20,155 bases of DNA. Origin: a virus. The stretch is taken from positions 1-20,155 of IMG/VR virus record IMGVR_UViG_3300030450_000926, one strand, 5' to 3'. The translations under genes were made by a program, and so were the position numbers. The notes under the pieces were generated by a model that saw nothing but the letters and a program-made list of their open reading frames with translations, made no database searches and was not told the origin of the DNA. Shown one piece after another: positions 1 to 7,321 of this stretch (positions are counted from its first letter, which is position 1; every line of letters starts with the position of its first letter).

Positions 1-2
1 AT

Positions 3-752
3 AAATTTTCCACAATACAATTACAAAATTTAAACAATCAACAACAAACAGCTTTAGCTAATTCTGCTGTTTTTGCTTCTATGGATCGTGCTAATCTTGA
101 TGCACGTATGACAGCATTAGTAAATAATAGTAGAGCCTTTTTATCTATTGATACACAAAATCTTACTAATGAACAGCAAACAGCCACACTAGATTTTCAA
201 ACACAATCACAAAAATTATTTTCAGAAGCTGCTGCTCAGAACGCTGCAAACAATTTTAATGCAACGTCTGAAAATCAAGTCACACAATTTTATAATACAC
301 TTGATACAACAGTAGAACAAAATAATGTAAATAGATTAGCAGCACAAAATCAATTTAATGTTGATGAAGTTAATTCAATGAGACAGTTCAATACAAGTAT
401 TAATGATCTACGTGATCGTACTTTTGAAGCTCAACAACAAGCTATCAATCAGTCTAATGCTTTATGGAGAAGAACAATTAATACTGCTAATACTACAAAC
501 ATTAATGCTTCACAACAAGCTAATGCACAAGCATTGTTAGGTATTAGTGTAGATGCACAAAATAGATTGTGGCAACAGTATAGAGATGAAGCAAACTTTT
601 TAATGAATGTTTCTGAAAATAGAGCACAAAGAGCACATGATGCTGCAATGTTAGCAACACAAATTAATTCCAATATAAATTCCTATAACCAAGCTGTAAA
701 AGATAATTTTCAAAGTAGTTTAGGAAATGCTATATTTAACTTATTAGATTAG
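3..752 (+). CDS. 5'-truncated Ala/Gln/Asn-rich coiled-coil virion protein (partial)
   Basis: The reading frame is open without a stop from base 3 to the TAG at 750-752, so the gene very probably begins upstream of the window. The ATG at 81 has no ribosome site in front of it and should not be taken as the start. The visible part (about 249 residues) is rich in Ala, Asn and Gln, has almost no Cys or Gly, and reads as long amphipathic helices, ending in a short hydrophobic tail (SLGNAIFNLLD). Such composition is common in phage fibre or internal core proteins. It is followed by the candidate ejection proteins on the same strand, which supports a virion role. Exact function is not recognised; T7 gp14-like internal protein or a tail component are the alternatives. 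Confidence 0.75.
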   Translation, partial: KFSTIQLQNLNNQQQTALANSAVFASMDRANLDARMTALVNNSRAFLSIDTQNLTNEQQTATLDFQTQSQKLFSEAAAQNAANNFNATSENQVTQFYNTLDTTVEQNNVNRLAAQNQFNVDEVNSMRQFNTSINDLRDRTFEAQQQAINQSNALWRRTINTANTTNINASQQANAQALLGISVDAQNRLWQQYRDEANFLMNVSENRAQRAHDAAMLATQINSNINSYNQAVKDNFQSSLGNAIFNLLD

Positions 753-762
753 GAGAATATAA

Positions 763-1155
763 ATGGGTAAGAGTTTATTTGAATCAATAGGAACCTTTGC
801 TAAAGGTCTTATACCTGGATCTATTGATGATGTAATTATTGACACCATTACAAAGGGTGATACGATTGGAAAAATTAAGGAAGGATTTTTTCCAAGTAAG
901 GGTGATGATGATGATGGTGCATCTGCTCAACCTTTTATTCAAATGAAAGGTAGAGATTTACCAGAGATAGGAGCAAGAAGAGATATAAGTAGAATAGAAA
1001 GACTTACAGGTGAAACTCAATCAAGATGGACACGTTTTATGACAGCAAGTATTATGCAAAAATTTGCAGAAGGAAATACTGTAACACCTGTTCCTAGTAG
1101 TGCTGTTAGAAAAGTACGTCCAACAAGAGCAGCTAAAGCAAGGATGACAACATGA
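763..1155 (+). CDS. Hypothetical late protein, 130 aa
   Basis: A 130-residue protein that I do not recognise. The AGGAG at 751-755 sits just before the ATG. It has an N-terminal segment with Gly and hydrophobic residues, a run of four Asp near residues 47-50 (GDDDDG), and a strongly basic C-terminal third rich in Arg and Lys. The charge asymmetry (acidic middle, basic tail) could fit a DNA- or virion-associated protein, but this is inference. It lies 10 bases downstream of the truncated coiled-coil gene and its TGA overlaps the next ATG by four bases, so it belongs to the same late operon. Confidence 0.7.
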   Translation: MGKSLFESIGTFAKGLIPGSIDDVIIDTITKGDTIGKIKEGFFPSKGDDDDGASAQPFIQMKGRDLPEIGARRDISRIERLTGETQSRWTRFMTASIMQKFAEGNTVTPVPSSAVRKVRPTRAAKARMTT

Positions 1156-1646
1156 TACCACAAGATCCTTTTAGAAGACCTATACCATTACAGTCTTTAA
1201 CAGATGAGACTGGTCAATGGATGTGGAATAGACCTCCAGAGTATGCAGACGTAGATGACTTTGTAGATGCTATTGAGGAAAAATTAACAACTAATGAAAC
1301 AGCAAGAGATGATATTCTTGATATGTTAATGATAGGTGCAACTGTTGAAGATGTTGTAAACACACTTGCTCTTGCAGCTTTTTCACAAGGTAAGATTACT
1401 CCTGATGCTGCTGAGATAGCTAAAGTTCCTCTCGCTGCAATGATTTTACAAATGGCTATAGATAAAGAAATACCTGTAAAAATATTCTCTGACTTTCCAG
1501 AAGATAGAGAATATGAAAAAGATGTTGATAAATTATCTTTAATGCGTCAAGTAAATCCAGAGGGGTTTAAAGCAGTAGAGGAAGGTCTTAATCAAGAAAT
1601 TGATATACAAGAAGAAGAACAATCATTTATGGACATGGAGAAATAA
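1152..1646 (+). CDS. Hypothetical acidic late protein, 164 aa
   Basis: Starts at the ATGA overlap with the preceding gene, implying translational coupling. The protein is acidic and mostly helical, with no Cys. Residues 58-100 hold a hydrophobic helical stretch (MLMIGATVEDVVNTLALAAF and following), and the last 20 residues are dominated by Glu and Asp. No family is recognised. Its place between other late genes and ahead of the very large candidate ejection protein suggests a structural or assembly role, which is inferred from context only. Confidence 0.7.
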   Translation: MIPQDPFRRPIPLQSLTDETGQWMWNRPPEYADVDDFVDAIEEKLTTNETARDDILDMLMIGATVEDVVNTLALAAFSQGKITPDAAEIAKVPLAAMILQMAIDKEIPVKIFSDFPEDREYEKDVDKLSLMRQVNPEGFKAVEEGLNQEIDIQEEEQSFMDMEK

Positions 1647-1647
1647 G

Positions 1648-2286
1648 ATGGCATTGTATGCACTTGCAGGAGGATTTTTAAATGCTTACAATAGTAGTGA
1701 AGCTTCAAAAAGATTATCTGCTGCTAAACGTGAGGAAATAGCAAGACAAATAGCTAGAGAAGATTTTAAAGATGACAGAGATAGAGCTAGAACTTTAGCT
1801 GATCTTGCTACACAAAGAGAGTATGATGCTGCCGAAAACCAAAAAGAGAGAGATTATCAAGAAGAACAAAATAGGCTAAAAAATATTAGAGAAGACGGTA
1901 AATTACAAGCAGCAACTACTTTAGCTAGGCAACAAGAAACAAGAAATGCAAATAGACAAAGAAATAAAGTCATATATAATGCGTTAGCAAGTGTTGCACA
2001 AAACCAAGAAAATACTCCATTAGGTAATAAAGCTTTAGAACTGCTAGGAATATTAAGTGAACCTTATCTTACAGACACAGCTTTTGATATAGAATCTTTA
2101 GGTCCTGAATTTTTTGAAGGTTTTAAAAATATAACTCTTCAAAAAATGCCTCAAATGAGTTCAGCAGGTGCTCCTATTGTTTCTTTTGGTGGAGGTTTAG
2201 GTGCTGCTGGAAACAAACCAGGCAATCAAGGTATAAATCCTAACACATACTTACCTGGTCAAATAATTAACAAAGGTCCTAAATAA
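1648..2286 (+). CDS. Candidate internal virion protein, coiled coil with Gly-rich tail (212 aa)
   Basis: The open frame extends upstream to 1600, but I take the ATG at 1648 because GGAG at 1637-1640 precedes it and it follows the previous stop by one base. Residues 1-20 are hydrophobic and small (LYALAGGFLNAYNSS). Residues 20-115 are a long, highly charged Arg/Glu/Gln/Ala coiled coil, and residues 170-212 are Gly/Pro/Asn-rich and probably flexible. A short hydrophobic head followed by a charged coiled coil recalls small T7-like internal core or ejection proteins (gp14/gp15 class), and it directly precedes the 1458-residue protein. Function is inferred from layout and position; no signature motif is visible. 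Confidence 0.72.
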   Translation: MALYALAGGFLNAYNSSEASKRLSAAKREEIARQIAREDFKDDRDRARTLADLATQREYDAAENQKERDYQEEQNRLKNIREDGKLQAATTLARQQETRNANRQRNKVIYNALASVAQNQENTPLGNKALELLGILSEPYLTDTAFDIESLGPEFFEGFKNITLQKMPQMSSAGAPIVSFGGGLGAAGNKPGNQGINPNTYLPGQIINKGPK

Positions 2287-2288
2287 TA

Positions 2289-5200
2289 ATGACTGATACA
2301 ACAGAAGCACAACAATCCTTTGAAGGTTTTCGTGTCCTAGATGAAAGAGATGCGTGGGGTAATATGGTTGTTGAAACACCTAGCACATTTCAATTACCTA
2401 TTCAAACAGATGATCCTAATATTGCATTACAAACAGCTTATAGTGTTAGTGAACAAATAAGAGTTAACAGAGATAAAGATCCTATATACTCAGACTTTCT
2501 TACAACAGATCAAAACTTTATGAATACAGTTCGATTGTATTATAAAGATAAAGAACCTGAAAGTATTAACAAAGATTGGTATAGTGATGACTTTATGTTA
2601 GTAGATAAGTATGTCTCTGATATGAGATGGAGAGATAATAATACTGTGTCTATGGCTAGAAGTTTATCGTATACATCTGGTGGTTCAATGTCTGATGAAC
2701 AAAAACGTAGATCAGCTTATTTGTTTTATGTTTGGGATTCTCTTCCAGATTTTCATGAAACAGGTGGTGCTGGTATGGATGGTCTAGCTAGTAATGTATG
2801 GAGAGCATTTGCTGATCCTGTAAATATATTAGGTTTTGGATTAGCTAAAGGTGCAACAAAATTATTAGGAAGAGAAGTATTAAAATCACAAACAAAGAAA
2901 CTAGCTGCTGAAGTAGGATTATCTGCTGGTGTAGATGGTTTGATAAGTGGTGGTTTTGCTTACGCAGATCAAGTAGATAGAGTTAATCTTGATATGCAAA
3001 CAGAAATTAATACCAATGCTATTGCAACTGCTACTGCTATAGGTTCTCTTGGTGCTGGAGGTTTTGCATTATCAGGAAATCTAGCTACTAAAATTATTCC
3101 ACAACCTATTAAAAACTTTTCTCAAAAACAAACAGATAAACTTAATGAAAAAGTTCGTAGAGCTTCTTTAGTATTACCTAGATATTTAACAACTCATGCA
3201 GGATTAGGAAGAGAAGCTCAGAATGTAACTACAAGGTTTACAGGAACAATAGATGCTAATAAACGTGAAGTTCGTGACAGAGCAAGTGTGTTAGAACTTG
3301 AACTTGAAAAACATTATGGTAAATCTTATGATGAGATTATGAGTGATGACCAGCTTCTTAATGAGGTTGATTCTTTTATTGCTTATAAACTTGATGAGAC
3401 AGGACCAAATACTTTAAGTGGTTCTAGGACAGGTTTAACAGATGAACAAAGATTATTAGAAAGTATTCCTAAAGGAGAAACACCAGTAGGATTAGCTGCT
3501 CCTAAAACAGCTACTCTTATGAAAGGAACAATAGAAGAAACTATTGATCCTAATATAGCAAGAAATATCTTATCACAAAATGAAGATTTAGATCAAGCTG
3601 TAACAAAATTTGTTACGTCTACTTCTAAATTAAGAAAAAAACTTATTGATGAAGGTATTGTTGATGAAAATATAACTTCTATTTTTATGCAAAGAGGTAA
3701 TAAACATTTAACTAGAACATGGGAAGCATTTCTAAGACCAGATGATAATTTAAAAAGATTAAACGATCCAAAAAATAAACAGCAGTTAGATGATGCAAAA
3801 GAATATATTGCAAATCAACTTAATAAATCTGACTCTGTTAGTGAAAATAATTTTAATGTTCACTCACCAGAAGTTAGAGACATTATTGAAATGTTAGCTC
3901 AAGGTAGATTATTTGAATCAAAACAAATTGTTAGAGATCTTGGAAAAAATTTACCAGAAAATAAAAAATTAAGTGATGATATTTTAAAATTTTTAGAAGA
4001 CGATCCTACTGCTACATCAAAAGAAATGATTAGTTTACTTTCTGAGTCAGGAAATTTTAACAGTAAAAAAATTACTGGTGAACAATTTTCTAAAGCTGCT
4101 TTAACTGCAAGAGCAAATATTCCAAAAGAAATACAAAATGTTTTAGGAATAGTAAAAAATCCTCTTGAAAGAGTAATACAAACTAACATGAATCTTAGTT
4201 CATTATATCATTATGCAAAATTTTCAAACGAGTTAACTTATGAATTAATAAGAACAAAACAAATTGATAGAGGATTGGTTGCAGGAAAAGGACAAGTATT
4301 AGACCAAAGTTTAAAAGATTTAGGTGTAACAAGAAGTGATATTGATACAAATAAAACATTGCGTCAAGCTGTAGAAGATGGTGATATTGCAGACAAAGAT
4401 GCTTTTGCTACTGTTCTAAAAGAAAATGATAAGTATCGTGAACAATCTTTTCAACAACTAGCTGCACAAGTAGATCAAGGTAAAATATTTAATCCGTTAG
4501 GTGCTATAACTTTTCATAAAGGTTTCTATGAAGGTCTTAATCAATTAATGTATGGAGCAAGATTTGAAAAAAGTGATGGTGCTTTTGGTACTTTGCAAGA
4601 ATTAATTCACAGAGTAAACATAGTTCCTCAAGCTATGCAAACAGTTTATTCAACAGTAACAACAGCAAGAAACATAACAGGTGGACTTTTACAATTCATA
4701 GCAAATGGTGGAGCTATAACTACTAAGCAAGACTTAGCGTATTTAAAAAATACTTATCTTCCAATTTGGCTAGAGATACTTAAAAGTAAAGCACAGAAAA
4801 AACCAACAATAAATGCATCAAGAAAGTTAAGAGAAAAAGGTTACACTCTTGAACAGATAGATGATGTAATAGAAGAGATGAATGAGTTATATGCACAAAA
4901 AATTACAGATGCAGATATGTTAGCTGATAGTACAAATATGTGGAAAGCGCAAACAGAAACTCCTTTCTTTAAACAAATAGATCAAATTTATAGTGCAGGT
5001 ACAAACAGTATAAGTATTAGAGCTGTTGATAATTTATTCCGTAGATTTTATGCTAGTGGTGATGAGTTGTTTAAGGTTATACATTTTTCTCAAAGAAAAA
5101 GATTTTGGAAAGATAAGATAGGTTTTAGTAGAAGTGATGCTGTTAGTAAAGCTGGAGAAGAAACTAGAGATAGGTTTCCTATGTATAGCATGACTCCAAG

Positions 5201-6665
5201 AGGTTTTAAAGCAGCAAGACTTTTAGGTGTTGGAACATTTACATCTTTTACTACGGAGATTACTAGAAATACTAAAAACATATATAGAGATATTGGAAAA
5301 GATTTTTTTGAAGCTAGAAAAATGATTAGAGAAGGAAAAGTTGGAACACCTACAACTAAAGAAATTATTACTTCTACAGGAAAAACAACTGTAACAAGAA
5401 CGGTTCGTGATAATCTTAAAATTAAACAGGGAATGGCACTTCAAGCAGATGCTGCAAAAAGATTTGGAATGATAACTGCTGTTATGGGTGCTGCTGCACA
5501 AGGAGTTTCCGTTGTTGAAAATGCTTTTTCCGACCAAGATAAAAAAGTTAAAGACGCTTATAGATCTATTCTTCCAGAATACTTACAAGCAGACCAACTT
5601 ATTACAACAGATGTAGATAAAGAAACAGGTAACATGAGAGTTGTTAATGCTTCTTTTGTTAATCCATTTACACCTTTAGGTCAACTTCTACCTGGAACAA
5701 TAATAAGAGCAAATGAAAAAATGTCTCAAGGAATGTCTTTCGGTGAAGCTATTACAGATTCTTTTTACGATTCTGCTGGACAATCTTTTGGAACTTATTT
5801 ACAACCAGGTTTAGGAAGTGGTCCAGTTATTAAAGGAATATTTGCTGCGTTGGAAGGAAATGATGCTCAAAAAGAAAGAGCTTTTGAAGAATTAATTAAT
5901 AATTATAAGCCTGGTACAATGAGAGAAGCTAGAGAGTTCTTTAACAGAGTATATGACCAACCAAGAGAAGCTAGAGATATTGGTCCTCTTGATACAAAAA
6001 AACAAAGAGCATTAGATCAACTCTATAGTAATGTAGGAGTACCTTTACTTAATATTAATTTACAAGCAAACGTAGAATTTAAATTTAAAGTTTTAGCAAG
6101 TGATTATAAAAAAGCTAGAAGATCTTTTACAAGCACTTTGACAGATAAAGGAATAGGTAAAAAAGGAAGAAAAGATATTGACTTACAAGACCTTGAACTT
6201 ATGGGTATGGGTACTTTAAATCCAAAGTATAAAATAATTTTACCGACAGCATTAGAAGATTATACAAAAGATTATCTTAAAGCAAATAATGAAAAGTTTA
6301 TAACTGAAAGAAATCTTTATGCAACTATGTTAAGTTATAGAACTATATTAGATAGACAAGCTGGACTTTCAAAAGATCAGATCTATGATAAATTAAATGC
6401 TTTATTAAAGTTACCAAGTATAAACATTGATAAGTCTACTAGAGTTGAATTAGTTAATGCTGTAGCATATAATAAACAACCACGTTTCAAACCATTTAAA
6501 ATGACTAATGAAAGTTTTAAAGGATTTCGTCTAAAAGTTAAAAGTCAAAAGTATATAAGTGATGAAGAAACAGAAGTGTTTGTTCAACAATTAAAAAATA
6601 ACTTTGAAAAAATAGGACAAGAGTTTGAGGGTAGATCTTTAGGAATGTCAATTAGGGAAGAATAG
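2289..6665 (+). CDS. Giant internal virion / DNA-ejection-type protein, 1458 aa
   Basis: The largest gene in the window. Length and position at the end of the late block match the large internal virion proteins of T7-like podoviruses (T7 gp16 is about 1318 aa), which leave the capsid and form the DNA-translocation channel through the cell envelope. Around residues 165-270 there is a motif set common to large phage internal proteins: an ADPVNILG-type sequence, then Ala/Gly-rich hydrophobic segments (GLSAGVDGLISGGFAYA, TATAIGSLGAGGFALSG) that could enter membranes. Another Gly/Ala-rich hydrophobic stretch lies near 1060-1080. The rest is long charged helix. I see no lytic transglycosylase signature at the N-terminus, unlike T7 gp16, so any peptidoglycan-cutting role would have to be elsewhere. 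The stop is followed after three bases by the next ATG. Confidence 0.7.
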   Translation: MTDTTEAQQSFEGFRVLDERDAWGNMVVETPSTFQLPIQTDDPNIALQTAYSVSEQIRVNRDKDPIYSDFLTTDQNFMNTVRLYYKDKEPESINKDWYSDDFMLVDKYVSDMRWRDNNTVSMARSLSYTSGGSMSDEQKRRSAYLFYVWDSLPDFHETGGAGMDGLASNVWRAFADPVNILGFGLAKGATKLLGREVLKSQTKKLAAEVGLSAGVDGLISGGFAYADQVDRVNLDMQTEINTNAIATATAIGSLGAGGFALSGNLATKIIPQPIKNFSQKQTDKLNEKVRRASLVLPRYLTTHAGLGREAQNVTTRFTGTIDANKREVRDRASVLELELEKHYGKSYDEIMSDDQLLNEVDSFIAYKLDETGPNTLSGSRTGLTDEQRLLESIPKGETPVGLAAPKTATLMKGTIEETIDPNIARNILSQNEDLDQAVTKFVTSTSKLRKKLIDEGIVDENITSIFMQRGNKHLTRTWEAFLRPDDNLKRLNDPKNKQQLDDAKEYIANQLNKSDSVSENNFNVHSPEVRDIIEMLAQGRLFESKQIVRDLGKNLPENKKLSDDILKFLEDDPTATSKEMISLLSESGNFNSKKITGEQFSKAALTARANIPKEIQNVLGIVKNPLERVIQTNMNLSSLYHYAKFSNELTYELIRTKQIDRGLVAGKGQVLDQSLKDLGVTRSDIDTNKTLRQAVEDGDIADKDAFATVLKENDKYREQSFQQLAAQVDQGKIFNPLGAITFHKGFYEGLNQLMYGARFEKSDGAFGTLQELIHRVNIVPQAMQTVYSTVTTARNITGGLLQFIANGGAITTKQDLAYLKNTYLPIWLEILKSKAQKKPTINASRKLREKGYTLEQIDDVIEEMNELYAQKITDADMLADSTNMWKAQTETPFFKQIDQIYSAGTNSISIRAVDNLFRRFYASGDELFKVIHFSQRKRFWKDKIGFSRSDAVSKAGEETRDRFPMYSMTPRGFKAARLLGVGTFTSFTTEITRNTKNIYRDIGKDFFEARKMIREGKVGTPTTKEIITSTGKTTVTRTVRDNLKIKQGMALQADAAKRFGMITAVMGAAAQGVSVVENAFSDQDKKVKDAYRSILPEYLQADQLITTDVDKETGNMRVVNASFVNPFTPLGQLLPGTIIRANEKMSQGMSFGEAITDSFYDSAGQSFGTYLQPGLGSGPVIKGIFAALEGNDAQKERAFEELINNYKPGTMREAREFFNRVYDQPREARDIGPLDTKKQRALDQLYSNVGVPLLNINLQANVEFKFKVLASDYKKARRSFTSTLTDKGIGKKGRKDIDLQDLELMGMGTLNPKYKIILPTALEDYTKDYLKANNEKFITERNLYATMLSYRTILDRQAGLSKDQIYDKLNALLKLPSINIDKSTRVELVNAVAYNKQPRFKPFKMTNESFKGFRLKVKSQKYISDEETEVFVQQLKNNFEKIGQEFEGRSLGMSIREE

Positions 6666-6668
6666 TAA

Positions 6669-7115
6669 ATGGAAATCAGTAAAGGTTTAACATCAGCCAT
6701 ATCAGAACTTGGCTTTCCAATAGTTGTTGCTTTGGTATCTATATTTATATTATATAAATTAGGAATTATAATTTTAAAATTTGTTCAAGATCTAGTTGGT
6801 AAACAACAAACAGATCGTATGAAAAATATTGAACAGATTAAAATTGATACTGTTAAAGCAATAGAACAACTTCAAGTTGAACTAGATGAAGAACAAAGAG
6901 ATACTAGGAAAGAAATAGCCGAGATTAAAACAATGGTCATACGATTAATAGATCGTGTAAGATTATTGGCTGAAGAAGTTTATGACCATGACACAACTGC
7001 TAGGGCTGTGTGGGATATTGGAAATAGAAAACCTAAACATAGAACTAGAACTGAAAGAAGAGAACAGCTACAAGATGAGTTAGCTGACATAGGTAAGAAC
7101 GGTGATGACCATTAG
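6669..7115 (+). CDS. Small membrane-anchored coiled-coil protein (holin-like candidate), 148 aa
   Basis: One clear transmembrane helix at residues 16-38 (FPIVVALVSIFILYKLGIII) is followed by a long charged heptad-like coiled coil (about 45-105) and a basic, hydrophilic tail ending in Asp-Asp-His. GGAAG at 6655-6659 is a plausible ribosome site. As the last gene of the late operon it could be a holin or spanin-like lysis protein, or a membrane anchor used in assembly. Single-TM proteins with long cytoplasmic coils occur among phage holins, but this layout is not diagnostic. Its TAG overlaps the stop of the opposing gene by four bases. Confidence 0.6.
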   Translation: MEISKGLTSAISELGFPIVVALVSIFILYKLGIIILKFVQDLVGKQQTDRMKNIEQIKIDTVKAIEQLQVELDEEQRDTRKEIAEIKTMVIRLIDRVRLLAEEVYDHDTTARAVWDIGNRKPKHRTRTERREQLQDELADIGKNGDDH

Positions 7116-7139
7116 TTCTTAAATGACTTCTTGTTTTTT
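7094..7139 (+). terminator. Weak candidate terminator at the convergent gene junction
   Basis: TAAGAAC (7094-7100) and GTTCTTA (7115-7121) are perfect inverted copies, with an inner GGT/ACC pair closing a GATG loop. The structure covers the overlapping stop codons of the converging genes. A run of six T begins at 7133, about 11 bases after the stem, which is too far for a textbook intrinsic terminator. On the opposite strand no U tract follows. It may attenuate + strand transcription, but confidence is low. Confidence 0.3.
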
Positions 7140-7321
7140 ATATCTTTAATGTATTGTGATACCTCTTTCATTGACGCATCAAGAGGAACGTACAAACACC
7201 AAGCACAAGGAAATTCCTCTGAGTAACAGTTCTTTTCATCCAAACACACAGGCAACATATAATCCTCTGTGTTCTCAGGTGTGAATAGTATTCGTAGTTC
7301 CTCTTTCTCATCATCAGACAT
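7112..7321 (-). CDS. Small cysteine-containing protein downstream of ribonucleotide reductase, 69 aa
   Basis: The ATG (7321-7319) overlaps the reductase TAA by one base (TAATG), so the two are translationally coupled. The protein has four Cys (26, 32, 39, 42), the last two as CAWC, in a middle segment flanked by an acidic N-terminus and a Lys-rich C-terminus. This could bind a metal or serve as a thiol pair. Coupling to a reductase that needs external reductant makes a redox role tempting, but it does not look like a glutaredoxin or thioredoxin fold (too short, no cis-Pro motif). No family recognised. Confidence 0.7.
   Translation of the reverse strand: MSDDEKEELRILFTPENTEDYMLPVCLDEKNCYSEEFPCAWCLYVPLDASMKEVSQYIKDIKNKKSFKN

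Noticed and set aside
3899-5537. Several - strand frames of 63-104 codons inside the large late gene
   Set aside because: Antisense shadows of the 1458-aa gene with unnatural compositions (runs of Ser, Cys, Phe) and no ribosome sites.
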